Shown here piece by piece: positions 34,564-43,288 of a DNA stretch of 64,000 nt. Within the stretch, counting starts at the first letter, position 1; every line of letters starts with the position of its first letter. The translations under genes were made by a program, and so were the position numbers. This DNA is from Martelella limonii. GTDB lineage: Bacteria > Pseudomonadota > Alphaproteobacteria > Rhizobiales > Rhizobiaceae. The notes under the pieces were generated by a model. It ran no database searches, was not told the DNA's origin, and was given only the letters and a program-made list of their open reading frames with translations. The stretch is taken from assembly GCF_013344475.1 (NCBI RefSeq), contig NZ_JABUOU010000001.1:744001-808000 (forward strand), given 5' to 3'.

Positions 34564-34603
34564 CACAATGACACATAGGTCATTGTGGTGACGTATAGGT
34601 CAT
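34564..34603. promoter_or_regulatory. Duplicated 20-bp operator upstream of etfBA
   Basis: Two tandem copies, starting at 34569 and 34589, of TGAC-N6-GTCA (spacers ACATAG and GTATAG), each a palindrome, exactly 20 bp apart, two helical turns. The left copy is also flanked by CACAATGA/TCATTGTG (34564-34571 and 34580-34587). The right copy contains GGTGACGTATA (34587-34597), identical to the element in the fadD control region. Confidence 0.65.
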
Positions 34604-34675
34604 GTTGTGATTGTGCGCAAGTCCGAGCATGCTCCCGCCGCTTGCGCAAGCATGCTTGACGACCGCGCTGCGCCG

Positions 34676-35713
34676 TCAAAACCTTGTAATGACCGTCGCG
34701 CCGACAGACTGAAAGCGATCCATGCCCATCAGCGCTTCGGGCGCGTCCTCGAGACCGATCCTATCGCCGACGAGGCGTGCGGGATCGAGCTTGCCGCTGG
34801 TGATCATCTCCAGCATCGCGCCATAGCGATGCGCCTGCATGCCGTGCGAGCCGAGAATTTCGATTTCCTGGCCCACGATCTTCGGCATCGGGATGGCGGG
34901 CGCTGCATGTTCGCCAAGCATCAGACCGACCTGGATGTGCTTTCCGCGGGGACGCAGGCAGAGGATCGAGTTGGTCATCGTCACGGGGTGGCCGAGCGCA
35001 TCAAGCGAGACATGCGCTCCACCCCCGGTCAGGTCCCGGATTGCAGAGGGCACATCGGCTTCCCTGCCGTTGATGACGGCAACCGCGCCGAGATTTCTGG
35101 CAAGATCAAGCTTCGCCGGATCGAGATCGACACCGATGACATTGGCTCCGGCAGCCGTTGCGATCATCACCGCCGAAAGGCCGACGCCGCCGCAGCCATG
35201 GACCGCCACCCATTGCCCTGCATGCACCCTGCCCTGATCGATTACCGCGCGGAACGAGGTTGCAAACCGGCATCCAAGACTTGCAGCGGTCGCGAAGTCC
35301 ATGTCCTCGGGCAAAGCCACGAGGTTCAGGTCCGCCTTGTGAATGGCGACATACTCGGCGAAGGAGCCCCAATGCGTGAAGCCGGGTTGCTGTTGATCGA
35401 GGCACACCTGCTGATGGCCGGCATTGCACTGCGAACAGCTGCCGCACCCGCAGATAAAGGGCACGGTGACCCTGTCGCCGATCTTCCAGCGGGTAACATC
35501 CCTGCCCACCGCCGCAATTGTGCCGGCAAGCTCATGGCCCGGCACATGCGGAAGCTCGATATCGGCGTCATGCCCCATCCATCCATGCCAGTCGCTTCGG
35601 CAGACCCCCGTGGCGGCAACCTTCAGCACCACGCCATGGCTTTCAGGCACCGGATCCGCGACATTCACCAGCCTGGGCGGCTCCCGGAATTTTTCGAACA
35701 GAACGGCTTTCAT
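34676..35713 (-). CDS. Zinc-dependent alcohol dehydrogenase (MDR family)
   Basis: A 345-residue medium-chain dehydrogenase from ATG 35713. Catalytic zinc ligands are C38 and H60-E61 in G-H-E, with C148. The structural zinc is bound by C90, C93, C96 and C104. The NAD motif is G173-C-G-G-V-G178. It should oxidise an alcohol with NAD(P). It sits alone between etfBA and the regulator of the 2-oxoacid dehydrogenase genes; the preceding 174-bp gap (34502-34675) ends etfBA control. Substrate unknown. Confidence 0.93.
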   Translation of the reverse strand: MKAVLFEKFREPPRLVNVADPVPESHGVVLKVAATGVCRSDWHGWMGHDADIELPHVPGHELAGTIAAVGRDVTRWKIGDRVTVPFICGCGSCSQCNAGHQQVCLDQQQPGFTHWGSFAEYVAIHKADLNLVALPEDMDFATAASLGCRFATSFRAVIDQGRVHAGQWVAVHGCGGVGLSAVMIATAAGANVIGVDLDPAKLDLARNLGAVAVINGREADVPSAIRDLTGGGAHVSLDALGHPVTMTNSILCLRPRGKHIQVGLMLGEHAAPAIPMPKIVGQEIEILGSHGMQAHRYGAMLEMITSGKLDPARLVGDRIGLEDAPEALMGMDRFQSVGATVITRF

Positions 35714-35923
35714 CGGATTTCCACCTCGTCTTTCACGCGTGTTCACTCTTCATCATGCTTGACGCATATCCCGGCAACAAGGCGCGCCGACAACGCTCAT
35801 CGCGTGGGTTGTTCATCACAGAAGGAGATTCTCCAACGCCTTCTTCTCTTCAATCCAGGCCGCTGACAAGATCGCGTGCTTTAGGACAGATTCCAAATCG
35901 CCACGCGTGCGACGCCTTAGACC

Positions 35924-36394
35924 TCAAACCGGCAGGGCGGTCGTGTATTTCACGGTTTTCAGGGCGAAATGCGAGGCCGAGTGTTCGACGGCCTTGTGCG
36001 TCAATATCCCCTGCATCAGAAGTTTCTCGTATTCCTTCACATCCGCCACCGCGACCCTGATCAGATAATCCCATTCGCCCGACATCGAGTAACACTCGAT
36101 CACGTCCTCATAGCTCTGCACAAAGGTCTCGAAGTCGCGCCTGGCGGAGGGATCGTGCGATTTCATGCGCACCTGACAGAACACGCTGAGCCCGCGCCCG
36201 ACCTTTTCCGGGTCTGCAAGCCGGACTGTTTTCCGCAAGACCCCCGCGTCCTCGAGCGCCTTAATCCGCCGCCAGCATGAAGCCGGAGATGCCCCCACAA
36301 GGTCGGCAAGACTTGCCTGACTGATGGACGCGTCGTCCTGCAACGCCTTGATGATCTTTCGGTCGATTGCGTCCAGCTGAAATGTTTCCATCAT
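35924..36394 (-). CDS. Lrp/AsnC-family regulator (BkdR-like by context)
   Basis: A 156-residue protein: L-D-A-I-D-R-K-I-I-K-A-L-Q-D-D-A, then S-Q-A-S-L-A-D-L-V-G-A-S-P-A-S-C-W-R-R-I-K-A-L-E-D-A-G is the AsnC helix-turn-helix (about 7-52). The C-terminal ligand domain has the Y-D-Y-L/W-D-Y-L-I-R-V-A-V motif. It diverges from the branched-chain dehydrogenase operon with 121 bp between starts, the arrangement known from Pseudomonas bkdR. Hence it likely senses a branched-chain amino acid. RBS AGAGGG fits ATG 36394; an adjacent in-frame ATG lies at 36391. Confidence 0.92.
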   Translation of the reverse strand: MMETFQLDAIDRKIIKALQDDASISQASLADLVGASPASCWRRIKALEDAGVLRKTVRLADPEKVGRGLSVFCQVRMKSHDPSARRDFETFVQSYEDVIECYSMSGEWDYLIRVAVADVKEYEKLLMQGILTHKAVEHSASHFALKTVKYTTALPV

Positions 36395-36515
36395 GTAATC
36401 CCTCTTTGTAAGAGAAATATATCACACGCTGCTCGCATCATGAAGAAAATGAACGGGATTTCCGCTCGAAACGTGACAGTCTGAAGCTCGATCAATGTTC
36501 ATCGGGAGGGGAATC

Positions 36516-38594
36516 ATGGCAACTGCAGCGCTCAAACAGATCGTCAGGAACAGGCCGGATGAGGCTGTCGACTGGCGTCGCATCGCCTATCTGCTCCATC
36601 TTTCGCGCGCGCTCGATGCGATGGAAGAGACCAGTCTCGTGCCGGAAAAGAAGGTACTCTATCAGTTCTCCGCGCGCGGCCATGACATGGCGCAGATCAT
36701 GCTCGGCAGCCAGCTGACCGATCCCCATGATGCGGCCTGCGGTTACTACAGGTCCCGCCCGCTCCTTCTCGCGCTCGGCGTCGACCCGGCCGATGCACTC
36801 GGCTCCGCGATGGGACGCGCCGGCGGTTATTCCGACGGACGCGACATCGGTGTCGTCTTCAACCACCCGAACCCTTCCGGAGCGTCCGCTCTTCCGATGT
36901 GCGGCGGCGTGGGCGCGCAATATACGCCGACGGCGGGCTGGGCGCAGGCGGTCAAATATTACGCCGAAGTCATGCGCAGGCGCGACTATGAGCGCAGCAT
37001 CGCTGTCGTCCTCGGCGGCGACGGTTCGGTCGCCTCCAACGGGTTCTGGTCGGCCCTCACGATCGCGACCACCCAGAAACTGCCGATGCTGTTCTATATC
37101 GAGGACAACGGATTCGGCATTTCCGTTCCCTCCACGATCCAGACGCCGGGCGGCAACATCGCCGCCAATCTTGCGGCATGGAAGGGGCTCACCATTTTCG
37201 AAGGTGATGGCGCAGCCCCGCACGAGGCCCAGCGTCTGATCAACGATGCCGTGCAGTCGGTGCGCGATGAGCGCGCGCCCGTGCTCTTGCGGCTTACAGT
37301 CCCGCGCCTGCAGGGCCACAGTTTTCAGGATACGCAGGCCTACAAGAGCGAAGAGACGGTGCGCCGGGAATGGGCGCGCGATCCGCTGCCGCGATTGAAG
37401 GAGCACATCGTTCCGGCAGTCTTGAGCGAGGACGAATGGCTTTCGACCGAAGCCGAGGCAAAGGCCGCCGCAGAGACCGCGCGGCACAAGGCGGAAGCGC
37501 GCGCACCTGCGCGGCCCGAGACGGTGACCCGCAACGTGTTCTTCGAGACCGATCTGCAGACCATGGGCGGACAGGTCCGGCATGGCTACAAAGCGCCCCC
37601 GACAACCGGAACCCCGTCCACCGAAGGCCAGCGGATCAACATGGTGACGGCGATCCGGCGCACGCTCGAACACGAATTGTCAATCAACGAGCGGGTGGTG
37701 CTTTTCGGAGAGGATATCGGGCCGAAGGGCGGCGTCCACGCCGTCACGCTAGGCCTGCAGCAGAGGTTCGGACCTGAGCGTGTATTTGACACGTCGCTTT
37801 CAGAAGAGGGCATTGTAGGCCGTGCCGTGGGCATGGCGCTTGCTGGTCTCATGCCCGTGCCGGAAATCCAGTTCCGCAAATATGCCGAGCCAGCGACGGA
37901 ACAGATCAATGATTGCGGCACGATCCGCTGGCGCACCAACAACAGGTTTGCAGCGCCCATGGTGCTGCGCATGCCGGGCGGCTTCTTCAAATGCGGCGAC
38001 CCGTGGCACAGCCAGACGAATGAGGTCGCCTTCGTGCACCAGCCGGGCTGGAAGGTCGCGGTTCCCTCCAATGCGGCCGACGCGGTCGGGCTTTTGCGCA
38101 GCGCACTGCGCGGCAATGACCCGGTGATCTTCTTCGAACATCGCGCCATGCTGGATCTCGCCTGGGCACGCCGGCCCTACCCCGGAGATGATTACGCGCT
38201 TCCGTTCGGCAAGGCCGCCTTCACCAAAACGGGTGACGCCATCACCATCGTGACGTGGGGCGCCATGGTGCCGCGTTGCGAAGAGGCGGCGAAGGACATT
38301 TCCGCCGATATCATCGACCTGCGCACCCTTATGCCCTGGGACCGCGACGCGGTCCTGACATCGGTGCGCCGCACGAGACGGTGCCTTGTCGTGCACGAGG
38401 ACCTCAAGACTGCAGGCTTCGGCGCCGAAATAGCGGCCGTGGTCGCAGACGAGGCGTTCATGGACCTCGACGCCCCGGTCTCCCGCCTGACGATGCCGGA
38501 TATTCCAAGCCCGCATAATCCCGTGCTTCTGGACTGGGCTGTGCCATCGGTGGAAAATATCCGCAAGAGGATCCAGGCGCTGGTGGAGTTCTGA
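36516..38594 (+). CDS. Branched-chain 2-oxoacid dehydrogenase E1, alpha and beta fused
   Basis: A 692-residue single chain from ATG 36516 (RBS GGGAGGG). The first half is E1 alpha: G-G-D-G-S-V-A-S-N-G-F-W-S-A-L, the thiamine diphosphate GDG...N motif, followed by F-Y-I-E-D-N-G-F-G-I-S. After an Ala/Glu-rich linker (about 315-360) comes E1 beta: I-N-M-V-T-A-I, L-F-G-E-D-I-G, D-T-S-L-S-E-E-G-I-V-G and H-R-A-M. In most bacteria these are two genes (bkdA1, bkdA2). It decarboxylates branched-chain 2-oxoacids. The fusion is uninterrupted, with no frame change. Confidence 0.92.
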   Translation: MATAALKQIVRNRPDEAVDWRRIAYLLHLSRALDAMEETSLVPEKKVLYQFSARGHDMAQIMLGSQLTDPHDAACGYYRSRPLLLALGVDPADALGSAMGRAGGYSDGRDIGVVFNHPNPSGASALPMCGGVGAQYTPTAGWAQAVKYYAEVMRRRDYERSIAVVLGGDGSVASNGFWSALTIATTQKLPMLFYIEDNGFGISVPSTIQTPGGNIAANLAAWKGLTIFEGDGAAPHEAQRLINDAVQSVRDERAPVLLRLTVPRLQGHSFQDTQAYKSEETVRREWARDPLPRLKEHIVPAVLSEDEWLSTEAEAKAAAETARHKAEARAPARPETVTRNVFFETDLQTMGGQVRHGYKAPPTTGTPSTEGQRINMVTAIRRTLEHELSINERVVLFGEDIGPKGGVHAVTLGLQQRFGPERVFDTSLSEEGIVGRAVGMALAGLMPVPEIQFRKYAEPATEQINDCGTIRWRTNNRFAAPMVLRMPGGFFKCGDPWHSQTNEVAFVHQPGWKVAVPSNAADAVGLLRSALRGNDPVIFFEHRAMLDLAWARRPYPGDDYALPFGKAAFTKTGDAITIVTWGAMVPRCEEAAKDISADIIDLRTLMPWDRDAVLTSVRRTRRCLVVHEDLKTAGFGAEIAAVVADEAFMDLDAPVSRLTMPDIPSPHNPVLLDWAVPSVENIRKRIQALVEF

Positions 38595-38596
38595 TC

Positions 38597-39844
38597 ATGA
38601 GCGATTTGATCGATATCCTGGCGCCGATTGAACAGGAAGGAACCAGGGCCGTTGTCCGCAACTGGCTCAAATCCGTCGGCGACCATGTCAGCCATGACGA
38701 TCCGCTGGTTGAGCTCGAAACCGACAAGGTAACCCAGGAAGTGCCTGCACCCGCTGCCGGCATACTGGCCGAAATCCTGATGCAGACCGGAGACGACGCA
38801 GCCCCGGGCGCAGTGCTCGGCCGGCTGCGGCTTTCAGAAGCCGCGCCTGCAAAGGAGCAGCCGTCAGCTCATGCCGCCGCTCAGCCGCGTGATGTTACGC
38901 ATTACTCTCCCGCCGTCCGGCGCGCGGCCGAGCAATACGGCATCGATCCGGCGGGGATCGAAGGCAGCGGCAAGGGTGGCAGGGTCACGCGGGCAGATAT
39001 GGATGCGGCCTACGGCGCAAGCGCCGGTAAGCTGAAAGCGGAAGCGCCTGATGACGTCACGCACTCTGATGAGCGTGAGAAAGCGGGCAGCGTTTGCGAG
39101 GCGACACCTGTCGCCGCATCCCGTCAGGTTCCCGATGCGGCGGACGCTCCGGCCACCATGATCAAGCACTCTCCGATGCGGCTTGCGATTGCCGAGCACA
39201 TGCAGTCTTCGGTCCAGACCGCACCGCATGTGACAGCGGTCTTCGAAGCGGATTTCACCGCGATCATGCGCCACCGGGAGCAGAACCAGGCGAAGTTCTC
39301 GGCAGCCGGCACCAACCTTTCCTATACCGCCTATATAATCGCCGCCTGCGTCGAGGCGATGAAAGCAGTGCCTGAGGTCAACAGCCGCTGGCACGAGGAT
39401 GCACTCGCGGTCTTCAGTGACATCAATATCGGCGTCGGCACGGCGCTTGGCGACAGGGGGCTCGTGGTTCCGGTCATCGGAGAGGCCCAGAACCTTTCCC
39501 TTTCGGGCATCGCTGCAAAGCTTCAGGATCTGACGGTTCGCGCGCGCTCCAATACGCTCAAGCCGGCCGATATGCGCGGCGGCACGTTCACGATTTCAAA
39601 CCATGGCGTATCTGGATCGCTTCTGGCATCGCCGATCATCATCAATCAGCCTCAGTCCGCGATCCTGGGCGTCGGCAAGCTCGAAAAGCGCGTCGTGGTG
39701 CGTGAAGCCGACGGCGTCGACACGATCCAGATCCGACCGATGGCCTACGTTTCGCTGACGATCGATCACCGCGCACTCGATGGCCACCAGACCAATCAGT
39801 GGCTCACGGCATTCGTGTCCGCGCTGGAAAGCTGGCCGCTATGA
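38597..39844 (+). CDS. Dihydrolipoamide acyltransferase E2 (branched-chain)
   Basis: A 415-residue E2. The lipoyl domain has the modified lysine K44 in E-L-E-T-D-K-V-T-Q-E. A peripheral subunit-binding domain lies near 98-135 (Y-S-P-A-V-R-R-A-A-E-Q-Y-G-I-D, G-S-G-K-G-G-R-V-T). The catalytic domain begins near 185 (H-S-P-M-R-L-A-I-A-E-H-M) and ends with D-H-R-A-L-D-G, the active-site His-Asp. Gene is 2 bp after the E1 stop. It transfers the acyl group from E1 to CoA. The linker 145-180 is charged and flexible. Confidence 0.94.
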   Translation: MSDLIDILAPIEQEGTRAVVRNWLKSVGDHVSHDDPLVELETDKVTQEVPAPAAGILAEILMQTGDDAAPGAVLGRLRLSEAAPAKEQPSAHAAAQPRDVTHYSPAVRRAAEQYGIDPAGIEGSGKGGRVTRADMDAAYGASAGKLKAEAPDDVTHSDEREKAGSVCEATPVAASRQVPDAADAPATMIKHSPMRLAIAEHMQSSVQTAPHVTAVFEADFTAIMRHREQNQAKFSAAGTNLSYTAYIIAACVEAMKAVPEVNSRWHEDALAVFSDINIGVGTALGDRGLVVPVIGEAQNLSLSGIAAKLQDLTVRARSNTLKPADMRGGTFTISNHGVSGSLLASPIIINQPQSAILGVGKLEKRVVVREADGVDTIQIRPMAYVSLTIDHRALDGHQTNQWLTAFVSALESWPL

Positions 39845-41235
39845 GCGAAGATTTCGATCTTCTGGTGATCGGCGCTGGTCCCGGGGGCTATGCCTGCGCA
39901 ATCCGCGCTGCAAGGCTCGGGTTGAAGACGGCCTGTGTGGACGAGCGCGCGACGCTGGGCGGCACCTGCCTGAATGTCGGCTGCATACCGTCCAAGGCGC
40001 TGTTGCACGCGACCGCGCTCTATGAGGCAGCAACCGGCGGACATATGGCCGATTTCGGCATTCGCCTCACCGAAGCGAGCGTCGATCTCGAAGCGCTGAT
40101 GGGCAAGAAGGATGAGATCATCGGATCGCTGACCCGCGGGATCGACTTTCTGTTTCGCAAGAACGGCGTCACCCGCCTCACCGGCCGCGCCGTCTTTCAG
40201 GACGATAAAACCGTCTCGGTCGGCGACAGGCGCGTCAGGGCAAGGTCGATCGTGATCGCCACCGGATCGGCTCCGCGTGCGATTAAGAGCGTCGTCGTCG
40301 ACAACGCGTCGGGCGTGATCGTCGATTCAACCGGCGCCTTGTCGCTTCCGCGTGTTCCAGGCCACCTCGTGGTGGTGGGAGGCGGCGTCATCGGTCTCGA
40401 GCTCGGATCGGTCTGGAAACGCCTGGGCGCGCAGGTCACCGTTATTGAACACGAAGCAAAGATCCTGCCGGGTATGGACGGCGATGTCCGTTCCGAGATG
40501 GCGAAGATCCTCGACAGGGAGGGCATGACGCTGTTGACCTCGGCATCGGTCACAGATGTCAGCATCAGCAACGGTCGAGCCGAGATTAAACTGACGCAGG
40601 CCGGAGCGTCAAAGACAGTCGATGCGGACACCGTGCTGGTTGCAACGGGGCGAAGGCCCGTTACTGCGGGACTTGGGCTGGAGGCGATCGGGATCAAGGT
40701 GGACGAACGCGGTTTCATACCGGTCGATGGCCGCTGCCGGACGCAGGCGGAGAACATCTATGCCATTGGCGATGTCACGCCGGGTGCCATGCTGGCGCAT
40801 CGCGCCGCAGATGAAGGGATTGCCGTCGCGGAACGCCTCGCCGGCCTGCCGGGCGCGATCAATCATGCGCTCATCCCGAGCGTCATCTACACGCTGCCGG
40901 AGGCGGCATCGGTCGGCATGAACGAAGAAGCGCTTGTCCAGCGCGAAATCCCGTTTCGCAAAGCGTCGTTCCCCATGGCCGCCAACAGCCGGGCCAAGGC
41001 CAACGACTCCACAGCCGGTTTCGTCAAGCTCCTTGCGCATCGCGATACCGGGGTGATTCTCGGCGCGCATATCGTCGGCGCGCTCGCGGGGACGATGATC
41101 GCCCAGCTTGCGCAGGCGATGGAGTTTTCGGCAACGGCGGAAGACATTGCCTATACCAGCCACGCCCATCCGACGCATAGCGAAGCGGTCAAGGAAGCGG
41201 CGATGGCTCTTCTGAACGCCGAGATCCACATCTGA
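39841..41235 (+). CDS. lpdA: Dihydrolipoamide dehydrogenase E3
   Basis: A 464-residue flavoprotein from ATG 39841, overlapping the E2 stop (ATGA). FAD motif I-G-A-G-P-G-G-Y, redox disulfide C43-L-N-V-G-C48-I-P-S-K, NAD motif V-V-G-G-G-V-I-G-L-E-L-G-S, and C-terminal H-A-H-P-T-H-S-E with the catalytic His. It reoxidises lipoamide on E2 with NAD. Being the last gene of the E1-E2-E3 set, it is the complex's own E3. The first candidate start upstream (39799) lies within E2 and is out of family. Confidence 0.96.
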   Translation: MSEDFDLLVIGAGPGGYACAIRAARLGLKTACVDERATLGGTCLNVGCIPSKALLHATALYEAATGGHMADFGIRLTEASVDLEALMGKKDEIIGSLTRGIDFLFRKNGVTRLTGRAVFQDDKTVSVGDRRVRARSIVIATGSAPRAIKSVVVDNASGVIVDSTGALSLPRVPGHLVVVGGGVIGLELGSVWKRLGAQVTVIEHEAKILPGMDGDVRSEMAKILDREGMTLLTSASVTDVSISNGRAEIKLTQAGASKTVDADTVLVATGRRPVTAGLGLEAIGIKVDERGFIPVDGRCRTQAENIYAIGDVTPGAMLAHRAADEGIAVAERLAGLPGAINHALIPSVIYTLPEAASVGMNEEALVQREIPFRKASFPMAANSRAKANDSTAGFVKLLAHRDTGVILGAHIVGALAGTMIAQLAQAMEFSATAEDIAYTSHAHPTHSEAVKEAAMALLNAEIHI

Positions 41236-41310
41236 CGGAGCGAGTTCAGGCCGCAGCAACTGCCTTTCTTGAGGCGATGCATCTAAGGCCCGCCGTCCGA
41301 AGGCACGCCC

Positions 41311-41333
41311 TGCCCGCCCTTTCGAGGCGGGCA
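41311..41333. terminator. Hairpin between convergent operons
   Basis: Stem TGCCCGCC / GGCGGGCA with a 7-base loop, 75 bp after lpdA and 63 bp past the epimerase stop. No T-run follows, so its role as terminator is only suggested by position. Confidence 0.4.
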
Positions 41334-41396
41334 AGACGTCCTGCCCAAGGAACGGGAGGCAGAGCCTTCCGTTCGATCAGCCAGGGTGTTTCACGC

Positions 41397-42251
41397 TCAG
41401 ATCAGGCCGTACTGATTGGCCTTCATCCGCAGGAAACCGAGCCCGTCGGTCAGCACCTCTTCGCGCGCCGGCGCCACGTCGCGCCACACCGAAAGGGCCT
41501 CGGCGACCTGCGGCGGAACGGTGATGAAGCTTTCCATCGCCATGCCGCCCTTGAAGTCGATCGCCGCGAGCGCGGTAAACACCTCATCCCAGGCAATCGT
41601 ATCCCGGCCGGGCGTTCCACGGTCGGAAGCCGACAGGTGGATATATTTGAGGTGCTCGCGCGCCTTGAGAATGCCTTGCGCGATACCCTTTTCCTCGATG
41701 TTCATGTGGTAGGTGTCGAGATGGACGAACAGGTTGTCGGCGCCGACCTTCTCGCACAGCATCACGGCCTGCTCGGCGGTGTTCAGCAGATGGTTTTCAT
41801 AGCGATTGACCGCCTCGAGGCCATAATCCATGCCTTTCGACTTGGCATAGGCCGCGGCCTTTTCGACCACGCGGGCCGTGGCATCGTATTCCGCCTCGGT
41901 CGGCCGCTTGCCGGTGCGTTGGCCGATGCCGCCATAAATGACGCCGCTCATGGCCTTCGCACCGATTGCGGATGACTTGTCGATCGCCATCCGAAGGAAT
42001 TCGAGCGCGCCGTCCGGATTGTTGGTCGGAAGCCGGTCCAGCGGAAGGCCGAGCGAGCACACGCATTCGACCTCGTGCTTTTCAAGAAGACCACGGGTAT
42101 GGGCTGCATCCACCCCTTCCGGATCAAGCATGGTGATCTCGAGAAAGTCGATGTCGTATTTCACGGCCTCGGGAATGGCAAACTCGGCCGCGTCCCGGTT
42201 CCATTCCATCGCCCACATAGCCGTATGAACGCCAAAACCACTGATACTCAT
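41397..42251 (-). CDS. Ketose 3-epimerase-like TIM-barrel enzyme (D-tagatose/D-allulose 3-epimerase family)
   Basis: A 284-residue protein from ATG 42251, one base overlapping the permease stop (TAATG). The metal site pattern is that of D-tagatose/D-psicose 3-epimerases: Y-G-L-E-A-V-N-R-Y-E-N-H-L-L-N-T (first Glu), H-L-D-T-Y-H-M-N-I-E-E (Asp and His) and G-M-A-M-E-S-F near 245 (last Glu). It should interconvert ketohexoses such as allulose and fructose or tagatose and sorbose; erythrulose-type substrates are an alternative. It belongs to the ABC importer operon upstream, whose cargo it probably processes. Confidence 0.87.
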   Translation of the reverse strand: MSISGFGVHTAMWAMEWNRDAAEFAIPEAVKYDIDFLEITMLDPEGVDAAHTRGLLEKHEVECVCSLGLPLDRLPTNNPDGALEFLRMAIDKSSAIGAKAMSGVIYGGIGQRTGKRPTEAEYDATARVVEKAAAYAKSKGMDYGLEAVNRYENHLLNTAEQAVMLCEKVGADNLFVHLDTYHMNIEEKGIAQGILKAREHLKYIHLSASDRGTPGRDTIAWDEVFTALAAIDFKGGMAMESFITVPPQVAEALSVWRDVAPAREEVLTDGLGFLRMKANQYGLI

Positions 42252-43288
42252 TATTGTCTTCCTTGCTGCGATGTTGAAGGTGAAGGTCTGGCCCTGAGGG
42301 CGCCCAGCCTGCTGCGGTGCGACCAGAGGTAGCGCGCCACCATGACGGAGAGCAGGATCGCGCCCCAAAGGGCTGTCGCCAGATGCTGGTTGGTGCCGAG
42401 AAGGTTGAGGCCGGAGCCGATGATCTGCAGGATGATCAGCGCGAGAACGACGTTCGAGACCCTCCCGAACCCGCCGAAAGGATCGACGCGGCCGAGAAAG
42501 CAGGCAAGCACCGTGATCAGCAGATAGGCCTCGCCATGGCCGACGCGGACCGAGTTGAAGCGGCTCGCCATGATGATGCCCGCCACCGCGCACATGAATC
42601 CGGACAGCGCGTAGATCATGGTCAGGGTAAAGCGGGTATCGATGCCGGAATAGCGCGTGGCTTCCGGATTGGATCCGAGCATGAAGATCGAGAAGCCGAG
42701 CCGCGTCCGGTTGAGGATCAGCGCCCAGAGACCGACGCAGGCGGCAAACACGATCAGCGGTGCAGGTATCCCGAAGAGCGTCCCCTGACCGAGCGCCGAG
42801 ATTGCCGGGGGAAAGCCGGAGACGCTGCCGCCGCGGGTCAGGAACTCTCCGAGCCCGCGCAGGAAGATCATCATGGCAAGCGATGCCAGGATCGGATGCG
42901 CGCCGGTATAAGCGATGATGGCACCGAGCAGCCAGCCGATGATGACCCCGCTTGCAAGTGCGGCCACGACAGCAAGCAGCATCACGGCCGGACCGGCTTC
43001 CGCGCCGCCGCCCCAGGTGATCACCCAGGCAAGCACCAGTCCCGAAATATTGGCCGAAAAGGTGATCGCAAGATTGAGGCCACCCGAAAGGATCGGGATG
43101 AACATCGCCAGCGTCAGCAAGCCGAGTTCGGGAAGCTGAAATGCAATCGAAGAAAAGGTCGCACCGGTGAGGAACCGGTCGGACAGCGAGCCGAACAACC
43201 CGACAAGCGCAACCAGAACGACGACAAGTCCCAGAATTTCGCTGCCGGCAGCCGTGCGGGGAAACAGATGTTTGCGTGATCGTGTCAT
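42251..43288 (-). CDS. Ribose-type ABC permease, second subunit
   Basis: A 345-residue permease of the RbsC class with about ten hydrophobic segments. Recognisable pieces are F-I-P-I-L-S-G-G-L-N-L-A-I-T (periplasmic/membrane gate), A-Y-T-G-A-H-P-I-L-A-S-L-A, G-S-N-P-E-A-T-R-Y-S-G-I (coupling loop) and G-H-G-E-A-Y-L-L. The ATG overlaps the previous permease stop (ATGA). Having two different permease genes suggests a heterodimeric channel, as in LsrCD or RhaPQ-type importers, rather than the homodimer of RbsC. Confidence 0.92.
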   Translation of the reverse strand: MTRSRKHLFPRTAAGSEILGLVVVLVALVGLFGSLSDRFLTGATFSSIAFQLPELGLLTLAMFIPILSGGLNLAITFSANISGLVLAWVITWGGGAEAGPAVMLLAVVAALASGVIIGWLLGAIIAYTGAHPILASLAMMIFLRGLGEFLTRGGSVSGFPPAISALGQGTLFGIPAPLIVFAACVGLWALILNRTRLGFSIFMLGSNPEATRYSGIDTRFTLTMIYALSGFMCAVAGIIMASRFNSVRVGHGEAYLLITVLACFLGRVDPFGGFGRVSNVVLALIILQIIGSGLNLLGTNQHLATALWGAILLSVMVARYLWSHRSRLGALRARPSPSTSQQGRQ

